Shown one piece after another: positions 11,470 to 24,860 of a stretch of DNA of 55,917 nucleotides. Both the position numbers and the translations under genes were made by a program. The notes under the pieces are model-generated. The model saw only the letters and a list, made by a program, of their open reading frames with translations. It was not told where the DNA came from and did not search any database. The stretch is from Saccoglossus kowalevskii. Lineage: Eukaryota > Hemichordata > Enteropneusta > Harrimaniidae. Where the stretch lies: positions 191,055 through 246,971 of the forward strand of contig NW_003109085.1 in NCBI RefSeq assembly GCF_000003605.2, written 5' to 3'. How positions within the stretch are numbered: position 1 is the stretch's first letter; each line of letters begins with the position of its first letter.

Positions 11470-14095
11470 CGTATATTGTATTACAGTAATATGTTGTGTA
11501 TGTATTGTGTTTAGTATTACAATAATGTTTTGCGTATTATTGTGTTTAATATTACTGTTTGTGTATGTATTGTGTTTAGTATTATATTACTGTTTGTGTA
11601 TGTATTGTGTTTAGTATTATATTACTGTTTGTGTATGAATTGTGTTTAGTATTACAGTAACGATTTGTGTATGTATTGTGTTTAGTATTACAGTAATGTT
11701 TCGTGTATGTATTGTGTTTAGTATTATATTATTGTTTGTGTATGTATTGTGTTTAGTATTATATTACTGTTTGTATATGTATTGTGTTTAGTATTACAAT
11801 AATGATTTATGTATGTGTTGTGTTTAGTATTATAGTAATGTTTTGTGTATGTATTGTGTTTAGTATTACAATAATGATTTATGTATGTATTGTGTTTAGT
11901 ATTATATTACTGTTTGTGTATGTATTGTGTTTAGTATTATATTACTGTTTGTATATGTATTGTGTTTAGTATTACAATAATGATTTATGTATGTATTGTG
12001 TTTAGTATTATAGTAATGTTTTGTGTATGTATTGTGTTTAGTATTATATTACTGTTTGTGTATGTATTGTGTTTAGTATAATATTATTGTTTATGTATGT
12101 ATTGTATTTAGTATTATATTACTGTTTGTATATGTATTGTGTTTAGTATTATAGTAATGTTTTGTGTATGTATTGTGTTTAGTATTATATTACTGTTTGT
12201 GTATGCATTGTGTTTAGTATTATATTACTGTTTGTGTATGTATTGTGCTTAGTATTATATTACTGTTTGTGTATGTATTGTGTTTAGTATTATATTACTG
12301 TTTGTGTATGTATTGTGCTTAGTATTATATTACTGTTTGTGTATGTATTGTGTTTAGTATTACAATAATGATTTATGTATGTATTGTGTTTATTGTTACA
12401 ATAATGTTTTGTGTATGTATTGTGTTTAGTATTACAATAATGTTTTGTGTATGTATTGTGTTTAGTATTACAGTAATGTTTTGTGTATGTATTGTTTTCA
12501 GTATTATATTACTGTTTGTTTGTTTGTTTGTGTGTGTATTGTGTTTAGTACTATATTACTGTTTGTTCGTGTATGTATTGTGTTTAATATTACAATAATG
12601 TTTTGTGTATGTATTGTGTTTAGTATCATATTACTGTTTGTGTATGTATTGTGTTTAGTATTACATTACTGTTTGTGTATGAATTGTGTTTAGTATTACA
12701 GTAATGATTTGTGTATTATTGTGTTTAGTATTATATTACTGTTTGTGTATGTATTGTGTTTAGTATATTACTGTTTGTGTATGTATTGTGTTTAGTATTA
12801 CATTACTGTTTGTGTATGAATTGTGTTTAGTATTACAGTAATGATTTGTGTATTATTGTGTTTAGTATTATATTACTGTTTGTGTATGAATTGTGTTTAG
12901 TATTAGAGTAATGTTTTGTGTATGTATTGTGTTTAGCATTACATTACTGTTTGTGTATGTATTGTGTTTAATATTACATTAATGTGTTGTGTATGTATTG
13001 TGTTTAATATTACAATAGTGTTTTGTGTATGTAGTGTGTTTAGTATTACAGTCATGTTTTGTTTGTGTATTGCTTTTAATATTACAATAATGTTTTGTGT
13101 ATGTAGTGTGTTTAGTATTACAGTCATGTTTTGTTCATGTATTGCGTTACAATAATGTTTTGTGTATGTATTGTGTTTAGTATTACAGTCATGTTTTGTT
13201 CATGTATTGCGTTTAATATTACATTAATGTTTTGTATATGTATTGTGTTTAGTATTACAGTCATGTTTTGTTCATGTATTGCGTTTAATATTACATTAAT
13301 GTTTTGTATATGTATTGTGTTTAGTATTACAGTCATGTTTTGTTCATGTATTGCGTTTAATAATACATTAATGTTTTTGTATATGTATTGTGTTTAGTAT
13401 TACAGTCGTGTTTTGTTCATGTATTGCGTTTAATATTACATTAATGTTTTGTATATGTATTGTGTTTAGTATTACAGTCATGTTTTGTTCATGTATTGCG
13501 TTTAATAATACATTAATGTTTTTGTATATGTAGTGTGTTTAGTATTACAGTCGTGTTTTGTTCATGTATTGTGTTTAATATTACATTAATGTTTTGTATA
13601 TGTATTGTGTTTAGTATTACAGTCATGTTTTGTTCATGTATTGCGTTTAATATTACATTAATGTTTTTGTATATGTATTGTGTTTAGTATTACAGTCATG
13701 TTTTGTTCATGTATTGCATTTAATATTACATTAATGTTTTTGTATATGTAGTGTGTTTAGTATTACAGTCATGTTTTGTTCATGTATTGCGTTTAATGTT
13801 ACAGTCATGTTTTGTTCATGTATTGCGTTTAATATTACATTAATGTTTTTGTATATGTAGTGTGTTTAGTATTACAGTCGTGTTTTGTTCATGTATTGCG
13901 TTTAATATTACATTATTGTTTTTGTATATGTAGTGTGTTTAGAGTATTACAGTCGTGTTTTGTTCATGTATTGTGTTTAATATTACATTAATGTTTTGTA
14001 TATGTATTGTGTTTAGTATTACAGTCATGTTTTGTTCATGCATTGTGTTTAATATTACGTTAATGTTTTGTGTCTATATTGTGTTTAGTATAAAA
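11470..14095 (+). repeat. 2.6-kb minisatellite, 35/36-bp monomers becoming a 72-bp dimer
   Basis: The unit centres on TGTATTGTGTTTAGTATTA. In the left part (to about 12950) the spacing between successive TGTATTGTG blocks is 35 bp when followed by TATTACTGTTTGTGTA and 36 bp when followed by CAGTAATGTTTTGTGTA. From about 13180 to 14060 two 36-bp variants alternate: one with CAGTCATGTTTTGTTCA, one with ACATTAATGTTTTGTATA, giving a 72-bp higher-order unit. The + strand is strongly T/G-rich. Open frames in it on both strands (MFSITIMIYVCIVF-like and MTVILNTIHTQN-like) arise from the repeat and are not genes. Confidence 0.95.
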
Positions 14096-14259
14096 CAGTA
14101 AGTTGTGCAATTGTTGTGTATTATGTATTTCGTGCAGTTGGCATTACGACAATTATGCCATTTTATTTTGTTTTCAATAATGTAGATTTCATCGTGTAGT
14201 ACTCTGAGTATATCTGTCGATTGTGGGCGGGGCAACCTGTAAGTGGATTACAGTTCTGA

Positions 14260-14452
14260 CTGCTGACTGCGCATGCGCCCAAGCTTTTCACTGACGACGA
14301 GTAACAAAGCCGTCGTACGCGGTTTGCAGTTCGTGGTGATTCAAAACATAGGTGCTACATTTCGCTACTGTCGGACATCATGGATATACGAGCGTGATAT
14401 CACCACGACGCGAGTCCTTTTGGACCGTGCCTCCCTGTCTCCGAAGATACAG
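14260..14452 (+). other. Candidate non-coding 5' exon (possibly of gene B)
   Basis: A relatively GC- and CpG-rich stretch ends in AGATACAG followed by GTAAGTAAGT, a near-consensus splice donor (GT at 14453-14454). No other + strand gene lies before gene B, whose coding exon has an acceptor at 21944-21945; if joined, the intron would be about 7.5 kb. The start is not defined and a link to gene B is inference; another donor-like site (GTAAGT near 20855) lies closer to gene B. Confidence 0.35.
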
Positions 14453-14799
14453 GTAAGTAAGTAACAGTTTCGTCGTCGTCTATGTGACCCACTTCAGTTT
14501 TTTTTAAATTAAGCGCTAGCGACCTTATGTGTTGTTTTTTTCCAAGGCTGCATGTTTCAGTGTCTTGCCAGGAACAAGACATTCGGCATTTTGCGCATCT
14601 ACAACGTGTTACTGCGGTGATTTTTATTATAACTGTACACAATAGCCATCTACACCAAGGCTATGCGAATACAACAGGTTTACGTGAAGGTATGCAGTAC
14701 GTAATTGTGTTCCATGGCGGTACACTGTGAATCACGATGGTACTACCGTAAAAAACTGTGCATACACTCAGTGGAGTAGGCTATGCCAACAAAACCCCG

Positions 14800-15005
14800 A
14801 GACTTGCATACAGTCTCTTGTTTATTTTTTGGTGTTTTTTTTTCAATAAAATGTCATAGGAGTGTACAAATGGCGAAAGCCGGATTACCGCAAAATCCGC
14901 GAAAAAAATCATTTTGCCGTAACGCGCCGGCTTTCACAATTTTTACACTCACATATTTTATTGAAAACACACCAAAAATTAAACAACAGACTATATGCAA
15001 GTTTA
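14800..15005. repeat. Large imperfect foldback / MITE
   Basis: Two arms of roughly 80 bp are inverted copies. The left arm contains GACTTGCATACAGTCTCTTG, TTTTGGTGTTT, CAATAAAATGT, GAGTGTACAAA and GAAAGCCGG. The reverse complement of the right arm contains AACTTGCATATAGTCTGTTG, TTTTTGGTGTG, CAATAAAATATG, GAGTGTAAAAA and GAAAGCCGG in the same order. The loop is about 40 bp. No coding capacity. Confidence 0.8.
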
Positions 15006-15423
15006 TAAAATACCCACTTTATAAAAAATAAAAAAAATAAAGAAGTCCGCCTCAATTCTCGTCGTGGGATTTAAACCAAAAAAAATAACAAATAATATGC
15101 GCCGTGTTAATAAGCCCCTCGCTGTAAAATGTGCACTTTAAATACTAGTATAATCACCCCCCTGTAGCAACTCCTCTCGCGGTAATAAACCAGTGAATGC
15201 CTAGAAACAAACGTGATTACAATTGAAATATGATACTGATTATCTGACACATATTGTTTATTTCGTGTTGAACTAAACCTTAAATGACCTGTGTATGGTC
15301 ACCAAGGATACTGTGGAAATGCAATCGTCACACAACAGTTAGCTTTCAGCTTAAACATAGAGTATATTCCGGCGCTATAGGTGATTTCCCGCCAAACGCT
15401 TTAAAATTAATATTAGATACAAC

Positions 15424-15447
15424 CACGGTTACTAAAAAGTAACCGTG
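15424..15447. repeat. Perfect 10-bp hairpin
   Basis: CACGGTTACT, loop AAAA, then AGTAACCGTG. It is short and no transcript is evident around it. Confidence 0.5.
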
Positions 15448-17761
15448 ATACAACCGAAAACAAGGACTCTACACTCGCCTTCATTCAAAACGTACTTGCC
15501 AGTCTGTCATTCAAATACTAGTGTGCCGACGGATACACGGTTCGTGACGCATGTCTCTTAAAGGTGTTAAGTTATTGCCTTCGTTTTTTTTTCTCAGGCT
15601 GGTGCTTATGTCGCCTGACTCTGATTTATATTACTTTTCGAATAAAAACCAACTGGCCGAGGTCAGTCACGCTTGAACTGCAGGCTACTTCCATCATCGA
15701 ACGAAACAATTAAAACAGACGGCATTGTGTGCAATCTTCGCCAGTGTCACTAGTTGAATCACCGTTGCCAGTACTGTAATAAATATAGTCTCAACAACGA
15801 CTGTAATACAACTGTATATTCATTAGTTGTGCCCTGAAACCAATTGTTATTGACTATAAATTAAACGCTCACATTTAGTACATGTTGGTGGTGTAAGTGT
15901 GACCGTGATAACTTGGTTACGGAGCAATTCTCAGTTTTCATAGCCTGAAAACCGCCGTCGCAATCCCCTGCCGAGACATACAGGAATTTGTTTTGACAGC
16001 GTGAAGCGAAACATACATGTGACACCTTGGAAATGATGTCTACTCGCACAATTTGTATCAATATATATCACCTAATACCACTAACTCATCTCACGGACGT
16101 TGACGGGATATTCGTGATGTGAATTAAAGATGTAGGCGAATGAATAAACGATCCTTTCTTGCGTAGCAACCCGTGCCTAGCATTCACAGGGACGCTAAAA
16201 TTCAAAATATAGCCGGACAGAATCAAGCACATATTTGTATACTTTACTTTGAACAATGTGAACTGACTAAATAAATTAACTTTAATACAACACAGAATGT
16301 ACTTATTCAAACATCAAGCTCATGGATTTCTATTTTTTCAGTCACGATCTCCGTTAAATCTACGTGATTCAGACTTATACAGTCTCCTACGGAATACATT
16401 TTCATGTCTCGCACGCAAAAAGTACACGCCGTATCAGCACGTATTTATGTGACCCTTTCTAAATCGACTAATGATTATTCTCATGTATTCAGGGACATTT
16501 AGTGATCACGAATCCACGCATGTGTTAATGTAGTTCAACCGACCACCATCACGTGACGTCGGAAGAGTACTTTCGCGGATCTTCCGACGGCGAACGCTTT
16601 GAAAATTGAACTCACAGACAAACACACATTTTCCATAAAGCCATGTCGACACACCTTCACCACCTTTGTAGAATAATTGACTCAACTTCAATTTCTCTTT
16701 CTGGACATGATAGGTGCAAAACATTAATTATAAGTGAGCGAAAAATGTGGAATATAATGAAAACTTAAAATTTTATTATAGGTAAATTTTGTGAATAATT
16801 GTAACAATTATATTTCATGTGGGTATGTGTGACTTTTAAGTTTTCAGTCTAATATATTTCGTTGTTTTTTTCTTTTCAAAAAGTAGTCTGGTGATCCCAA
16901 TATTTTGTCACTTTTAGTACTAATCAGTACAGTAACCAACAAATAATAACTTCGACATGAACCACCTTAAAAAGAGTACCGACTTATATATTTTATGATA
17001 CATAAATTCAAATTTATTGTTTGTAACATTTATTTAAAAATCCGAAGAACAAATAAAACAACCCTAAGTATGTATAAAAATAATCTTTATTGCATACTCG
17101 TATCTTTATTTCGCTATTGACTCAGAAAAGGAAAATTACAATAAAGATGAAAAACTGAGGATATGATATGTATGCATTTTGACCAATTTTCAATTCAAAA
17201 TGTCTGCCAGACTTAATGTGGCAATGGGTAAATCACAATGTTTTCCCTACTGGAATTAACAAGGTTGGGGACTCGGACCACCTCTTTTCTAGTTGTGTTG
17301 TTTATTTGATGGCGTTTCCGCTTCGCAAACATCCGAGAGCTTGTAGCGCTTTTAAATTTTTACTACATTTTTATTAACTAGCCGTATCCATGAACTCCAC
17401 GATGAATGTACATAAAAGCATAGAACCTTATACCGAAATACGTACTTGTGAGTTCATTTTTTAATGTCGTTTTTTTTTTTTATGACGAGGAAATCGGCCA
17501 CTCGCTTTTAACAGAAGCGACTGCCCCGGGCATTACATAAGATTGTAATGTATATGATAAAAGACAGCGAGAGAATCGACTTGGAACTAAGCTGACGGCT
17601 GATCGGTTAATTAGTTAGTGGGATTTCTGTGCGTGGGCAGTGTTCGTCATTGAATACTGCATGATAATGACCATGACGTGTTTATATATTTACTTTACAG
17701 TCACCGCGATCCTCGTCAGATACTTTCACCATGGAAGTAAAAATAGTTAAATGGTTTCACC

Positions 17762-17762
<1 letters not shown>
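15448..17762. other. Intergenic or intronic, no gene seen
   Basis: Possibly within the long first intron of gene B. Only short unsupported frames occur, several on the minus strand between 15861 and 16724. Confidence 0.4.

Positions 17763-17840
<78 letters not shown>
17763..17840 (+). repeat. (TCTG)n microsatellite
   Basis: About 78 bp of TCTG repeats with a single TTTG interruption. The serine/cysteine/leucine/valine-repeat frame through it is an artefact. Confidence 0.95.
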
Positions 17841-18492
17841 AAGTTCAAATAGAGACTACTCATTTATTTACTTAAATTTCAGCAAAATTATACGTCGCAC
17901 AGGACCCACATCAAAACACTGTTTCGATAATCTCCACAGTTTCACTTGTATAATATTGTAGTACTAGCACAACAACACAGATAGATGCATTCCTTCTTCT
18001 CTTGCAATGTTATCTTTTCCGCCTTGACCCTGCAGTTGCGGAAACCTTGATGGGGACAATTAAGCCCTGAAGGACAAACGGATTGAGCACAACTTAAAGT
18101 TGAATCACGTGACATGGAAAATGTTTTCAAAATCTTGTCCTGAACTAATCTTGATCGACCTTGCAACTCTTTTGAATACAGTTTTGTAATCTGTTGTTTC
18201 ATTTTCGCTACTAACCTATAATAAAAAAAATGCAAAAAAAATAAGAGACAATTCTAAGCGTATTCGATAAACTGCATCGAACATATTATATAGTAACGGT
18301 AAACCACATATAATAAAAATAATTGCAATACATCCGACTGCTATTAAAGGTAATGGGCATTTGAAAGCACGCGATGACATTTCAAAATTGTATGTATTTG
18401 TTATATGTGTTTACACAGGCCTAGGCTGGTTAAATTTACACCATTGAGAGTAAATATATTGTGCAACGTAATACAAATATTGTTTTAAACAC

Positions 18493-18495
<3 letters not shown>

Positions 18496-18558
<63 letters not shown>
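18496..18558. repeat. (TA)n microsatellite
   Basis: About 63 bp of uninterrupted alternating T and A. Confidence 0.97.
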
Positions 18559-18560
<2 letters not shown>

Positions 18561-18727
18561 CACAACCATGGCAACAGTGAGTTGTAAGGTTTCCAATTTG
18601 TGTGCCAGCTTGAGTCTTTATTTTCATTCAAACATCCACTACTTCGTTACTAATGGCCTACTGAACTAGTACAAGCGACTGACTTCTCGGCTTATAATAC
18701 TGGGTACAAAATAACGCAAATACGTAA

Positions 18728-18933
18728 TACTGTAACTAATTTTCACTGGGTTTATATTTCGCTGATTTACCATTTCAGGCATATTCAGTGAGTTTTAAAT
18801 TCACGGTTTTATCATTTAGATAATGTGTTCTATGCTAAATTTTACATATTCCCTGCGTTTTAATTTATCTCATTTTCCAGTTAGCGAAATAAGCAAAATT
18901 AAAACCCAGTGAATAACTAACGCGTTTATAGTA
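18728..18933. repeat. MITE-like element, TACTGTAAA family, copy 3
   Basis: It begins TACTGTAACTAATTTTCACT and ends with GTGAATAACTAACGCG then TTTATAGTA. The sub-terminal TTTCACTGGGTTT near the left end is mirrored by AAAACCCAGTGAA near the right end. The interior is nearly the same as in copy 4 (24861-25072), including GATAATGTGTTCTATG. Confidence 0.85.
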
Positions 18934-21434
18934 TATTCACCGAGCGCCGCGTTGTCTTGATTTAATGAGAATCCGAAAAACGTTCTAACATCACCATACA
19001 GTTAAGACTAACCAGGTGGTGTGAACTCATTGGAATTGCGAATTCGTGCAAATAACATGTTTCTCTTGTGTCTTTCACCAGCTACCATAGATTTCCATGT
19101 CAACGAGAACGCAGAAACGTTTTTACATTGTCCGCAGCCTTGATCTAATTTTAGATGACAACGTACTTTTGTCCCAGCGCTTATATCTGGTCTTGCGCTC
19201 AGTAACCTTGCATTGAATCTCGCCCAATGTCGCTCGATCAACCGTATCAGCGAAGTCACCTCGGATCTCCTTTAGAAAGCTTTAGTTGTTGCTATGACGA
19301 CCAAGGTACTAGTCTTTAATTACATTACGTTTACCTGAGTGAGCGTTACTGGTGCTCGGTGTCTGTTTTATGCGGAAGCTCGCGGTTCGTTGTAAAATGC
19401 AATGGTTTTAAACTACGGATGTGCAAGCATCGCACGTTCATGCAAATCACTAAAGATAAATTCTTCCATTTATTAGCTACATACAAGTGAGAACATGGAC
19501 TGATTAAAGTCTAGGTTCTTAGACTCAAGCAATTTGGTGAAAGTGGAATACCAATAAGCCCATTAGAATGAACGTGATGTTTTTTCTGAATGCTGGAGTC
19601 GCGATGATTGAAACGCTTGCTATCACCCCTACGTTGAATCGCGCATTTTACTGTTATTCGCTGTGTCGCGGGCGTTAAATTAATCACTGTGCTGATGAAA
19701 GGTCGTTGCTGATGTTTGCCTTTGCTGTAAATTTACGATGAGACGTAAATTTCCGTAATACAGCATCTTGTATTCGAATCAGTGTATTCAACAGGAATTC
19801 AGTTACGTTGTTCGCCATCTTGTCATTCCCATAAACCGACTACAATTGATTTGTTTCAAGTTGTTTGTTGGACAATGTTAGATCATACCTTCCAGGGATA
19901 CACTTGCCCCCCCCCCCCTGCGAAGCGTACCCGAACAGCATGTTATGTCCATAAACTAGATATTAGTATGAAGACTCATGTGTTGCTAATAACAACTGAA
20001 AATTGTCTACGTCACAACACGCGCGATTGGAGTTCGATTTTCCTCATTGATATAGGCGTTCCGATTGTCACATCTGTTCTTCATAATCAGTTAATATGAT
20101 ATATTTATTCGGCAGCTTTTTTTTCACTTAATTTAATTTTTTTTATGAAACCTCGTAATATTAGATTGTTTTACATATGTGATGTAAAATAGTTGAAGTA
20201 CGTGACACATATTCAAACTGGTAATTCGGACGTTGATCTGGGGTCGAGTTGCGTATGACGGATTGCATCATCGGGCTTCCATGAATGATTATTACTTCCG
20301 GAGACTTCTTCTGAAATAACATCAATATACGATTATCGTTGATCGTTATTCACAGGAGAAATCACTATAAATACGCTAGTCCCTCGCGTTTTTTCCTTGT
20401 CCTCAAAACACGGGGTCAATTGTCTGTTCTATATCTTCGTCATCTTCGTCCCTGTTATAAATTGTCATAATTGCCATAAGCTGCGTTCTTAGCCATTTTT
20501 TTGACGTTCTTCAATTCATATGCTCAAATGTTTGTAACAATGTATCTATGAGAAAAATAATTAGGCTGTCTACCAGAACGGTCATTTCGAATCGGTATAA
20601 TTTTTTTTAAATCGAAAAACGTGAACGCACCTCCATTATTGATCTTTTAAATAGGTAAATATCAGAATGTAAAATTCACAGCGTGGATGGATTTCAACAA
20701 GCTTAAAAGTTTAGTATGTTACGGGGTTTGGCAAAGTCATGTCTATACTCGGTAAAGTCTCGGATATGTCCCCAAAAATATGTCTGTCGCTTAAACTAAA
20801 TTATACTCGATTCGACACAAAACTGTAACCCGATTTCGGCAAAGCTCAAATCAAGTAAGTCGTGTATAAATATACAATAAATAGGTTAGAATAAAAATGG
20901 GGCCTTTTTTTCTTTTTAACTTGATTGTGCCTTTATATGCAACGATGTAAAAAGTAACCTGAGTATGACAAGTAACCCATATTAATTTGTGTTTAGATTA
21001 AATGAACACAGCCTGTTTGGCTACTAAGATCATGGACGAGGGACACATGTTACTCGTCTCTATCCGATTATGCCTACAATATATTAACATCTAACAAAAA
21101 ACAACTTGTCCACATATGTCCCCTATACGCATAACAACTGACATTTTAGTTTATAATAAGAAACAACATTTTATATGGTGCGTAATACGAAATTAAAAAA
21201 AAAAATTATAACGAAACCCTAGCTCGAACTAATGTGTCCCTAATTCGTCAATCTAGACCGCTCCACCTAATTATATTTTACACATGACAAGCGTCCTGTC
21301 GGTCTCGCGAGACTATGATGTTTTGTCGCGAGAATCCTCAAAAAATTACTTGCACCATGATGTTACATGCCCCGGCTGTTTGAGATAAAATATCCCCATA
21401 TCCTGTTCTGTATATTAGTTTAAGTATAATACAA
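18934..21434. other. Intergenic or intronic, no gene seen
   Basis: A C-run occurs near 19907-19918. Short frames such as 19782-20099 cross this run and have no domain. No RNA gene is visible. Confidence 0.45.
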
Positions 21435-21439
21435 TTGTC

Positions 21440-21620
21440 AGTGATTTGTCGCCGTCTTACCAACGATTTGTCGCCGTCTTACCAACGATTTGTCGCCGTC
21501 TTACCAACGATTTGTCGCCGTCTTACTATTGATTTGTCGCCGTCTTACCGACAAATTTTCGACGTGTTACTATTGATTTGTCGCCGCCTTAACAACGATT
21601 TATCGCTGTCTTACCATCAC
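21440..21620 (+). repeat. 22-bp tandem repeat (CGATTTGTCGCCGTCTTACCAA)
   Basis: About eight units of 22 bp, built on GATTTGTCGCCGTCTTACC. The first four are nearly identical and later ones drift (CTATT, CGACAAATTTT). It lies upstream of the gene B coding exon, probably in its first intron. The RRLTNDLSPSY-type frame is an artefact of the repeat. Confidence 0.9.
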
Positions 21621-22053
21621 CACTACGCTGCGTGGACGTCATCATGACACAGGCATTGTACTCAAGGATCTAGTTCTCGTAAAGACAGTTTTCTAATCGA
21701 TATCAAGCCATGGCCACCTAGTTAATATAATCGAGGCCAAGCGTCAAGTTTATTTTTAAAATTATTCTCCCTTGAATGTGTTTGTTCTCCTCCAATTAAG
21801 TAGCAGCTCGTCACAGATTGTGGTTTCAAATCATGCCTGTCCGAACTTGGAGGTCCTCTAAGATTGCGCCTGTCCATCTCATCTTCAAACGAGTCATATT
21901 CGTTGCTGGTCGTTTAATCTAATTCTAAGTTTCTATATGTTTCAGGATTCGTTCAACCGGAACGTTCACATCTCTACATTATGAATTAATCTGCGCTCGA
22001 GGTATAAGGATATCCAGTAATACCGAATATTCCGTCCGCTGTGTTACGAGAGA

Positions 22054-23418
22054 ATGTCAACACCGAGAGCATGGCATGCCAGTTCGTTCGACCGCGAAGA
22101 TAGGGAACAGGAACGCGATGAATACAAAATAAGCGAGCGGCGAGCGAAGGGTACACTCGGGGGAGGCATAACGATCATCATTGTTGGAGCACTTTTCTGT
22201 TTCGTGTTCTTCGTATCAGGGGGATATTTATTTTACTACGGGCTTGTCGTGATCGCACTTGGCGTTGTAGTCTTGACGGGAGGTGGAGTATGGTTGTGTT
22301 TTATTAAAAAGAAGACGCCGACAACGTCGCAAGTGGTGCCTGTGTCGGGATTGTTCAACACCCCGGCGTTGCCAAAGGAACCCCCACCGCCGTATTCTCC
22401 TCCAATCGGACCAATTTACGGGTAGGTACATTTGTATATTGATACAGTGATTCTGACAGTACATATACTGACAATTGTCATACAATACAACCATTTGTAC
22501 ATCACGGCACTCAAGAACAAATCCCAATATCTCTAAATATTGCTCGGTGATATATGGTGACAACAGATATGTCACGTAGTGTATTGAAAAGTACATTGCC
22601 AGTATTCAGACATTTTGACAAATGCTACCCCCATACATAGACGGGTAGGAAGCTCAAATTATTTAATTACCTCGGTAAAATTAATAGTGCATTTTATTTT
22701 ACCAATTACATTTATATACACCCTCGCAGAACTAATGGTATACTCTTACCTCTTTCTGCAACAACAAACATACTGCGGCTGTTTTCATTATTAACCGCAC
22801 ACAATCGTGTGTAATAAATCAATCCCATAATGTTGGACACAATAGCAGTAGTTTGACAGATAAGACAATATCGACCCCAACACGTACTATGCATGACCTT
22901 TTTAAAGCAGTCGTTGATTTGGTGGTTTCGTTGATCACTTGATATTTTATTTATAACTTGTTGGCAAAGTGTACGTCATTCAGTGCGTGTCTTTGATAAA
23001 TTCGAGATCACGTTACAAAAGATGAAGACGTGTTTTACGCTAAAAGAAAAGGTCAAATTAACAGAGTAGGTTTCAGGTAACCTTTCACTGTTAGGAAAAC
23101 ATTTATATCAGCGACCATGACATGTTTTTATTTTTTTTTATTTTCAGGTGTCCTTACGATCACTATGGCAACAACGCCAATCCGTTTTCTCTTAACCAAC
23201 CCGGGCAGCAACCTGATGTGGTGATTGACGAGTCAGGGGCGATGATGTTACCTGGAAGTTATTCCGCACCGGTTGAGGTCTCGACGCAGACAGGACCGAG
23301 TAGAACAGGACTCCGTTCCGATGATCCCATGACTGTTACACGGATTACGTCCGAGGTGCCTCGCCATCCGTCCTCTCCGCCGCCTCCTTATTTAGAAATA
23401 AACGAGACCGCGCGGTGA
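22054..23418 (+). CDS. Gene B: two-TM hairpin protein with PPxY tail
   Basis: Two coding exons, 22054-22421 and 23148-23418, give 212 residues. The donor is GG|GTAGGT and the acceptor TTTTCAG|GTG; the intron is phase 2 within a glycine codon, as in C and D. The N-terminus (1-36) is long and charged, with many Arg/Glu. TM segments lie at about 38-58 and 60-82, with turn YLFYYG in place of the family F-Y-I-[AG], then KKK. The tail has PPxY motifs at 111-114 and 201-204, the latter almost at the C-terminus. It lacks the YGQP repeats of D-F. An acceptor (GTTTCAG, 21944-21945) precedes a 108-nt 5' UTR segment, and AATAAA lies at 23866-23871. A membrane-anchored WW-domain ligand is the likely role (inference from PPxY). 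Confidence 0.85.
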
Positions 23419-23865
23419 CGTCACAGCGCGCATCGCGTGGGTGGGAAGACGCCCAAGAGATACAGTTAAATGATCTCTAACAGTTTGGGTCGTTTAAATG
23501 AGGCATTTACACAGTGGTTATTTTCGTGTGGATTCGTTTCTTGATACTGAGAATATATATATATTTTTACACAAGTAAATACCCACGCGACGTTGACGAT
23601 ACAGGAATGACGTCACGTTTGTATAAAAGCTCCCAAAGACTTATTTATATACGTCCAAATATCTTGATGTTCTTTTGTTTTTTACAGCGAACTTCAATCG
23701 CACTGATGAATATTACTTTTGATTATGAAACTGATTTACATTAGGCCTTATGTATGGTGACCTCAGCAAGGTCACACATCCGGGTGCGTTTAAGGGGTGC
23801 AGTTTCATTCTCAATGAGAATTTCTCAATTACCCACTACCACCACCACTGAAAGCAGTAGTCACC

Positions 23866-23871
23866 AATAAA
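23866..23871 (+). promoter_or_regulatory. Poly(A) signal of gene B
   Basis: AATAAA about 450 nt after the stop codon, the best nearby candidate. Confidence 0.45.
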
Positions 23872-24860
23872 CAGTTAAACATGGTGTCAACTGACGTATA
23901 ATATTGGAAATTATTGCCTGTGTAGGGTTACAATAATGCTCCCATAAAATACCCGGATGTGCGGTTTTCAGGGTTCATACACTGAATGAGGTCATTTTTC
24001 TTTTATAAATTACCATTAACGGGTTTGTACAGAGTTGATTTTATTGACGTGTTGTCTTTTTTTGTTTATATTAGATTCGATTCACGAATGGATCATGATC
24101 TTGAATTCGAACAAAACGTGTTTGAGTTTTTTTTTTAGTAAACGAAAACGAAAAATGTTGCTATTTTATTAAATGAAATCTTGTCAAATGACTTTGTGCA
24201 ATTTCTCAACGAAACTTAATCTGATGCAGATTATTTCCCGTAATTCAATCGAAAATTGTTGCTCCGGATGTTCGTGCATGTCTACTAGACTATTGTATAT
24301 GCTCAAATGGCCGCTGCACTTATTCCTTTGTAAATGTAACACGAACGAAATACGTTGTCCCAGCAGTATGCGTAGTGATTGATCGTATGTGGGTATCCCA
24401 GCCTCGCGCTATAAGTAGAGTGAACTATATGGAGACGATTGACATTTAGACAATTATTTCTACATTGCCTCAATATGTATTAAGGGATGAACCATTAATT
24501 CTGCTGAGGTGGCTCGTATCAAGAAGTAAATATAAAAATGACTCGTGGAAATAACATACAACGTAAAACGGTACGTAATTCAGTCACGGCATAGTACTTA
24601 TTCGTAATTCTAGATCTCACCAGCAGCAATAATGGTCCGCCTCTTAATAACCACGTGTTGCGTGCTGTGCATAATCCATTGACGTAGGCATGCAACACGT
24701 CTCCCTTAGGGACAGAAAACGTTAATTCTATAAATACCTGTTTTTGTCGGCCTATACTTCGTTATGATATCAACCCACAGAACCACAAAGACAAACGATG
24801 GCATTAAACATTATGAAAAAATCACAAACAAAACAAAAACGTCGTGATAAACTATTAGAA
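23872..24860. other. Intergenic, no gene seen
   Basis: Unsupported short frames only. A TATAAATA near 24731 is not linked to any gene I can identify. Confidence 0.45.

Noticed and set aside
11784-13397. Several open frames with MFSITIMIYVCIVF or MTVILNTIHTQN repeats
   Set aside because: They lie in the 35/36-bp satellite on both strands and change frame with unit length.
21440-21620. CRISPR-like regular repeat
   Set aside because: Units are head-to-tail with no unique spacers, and the window is eukaryotic.
21435-21647. 70-codon frame with RRLTNDLSPSY repeats
   Set aside because: Translation of a 22-bp tandem repeat in a probable intron.
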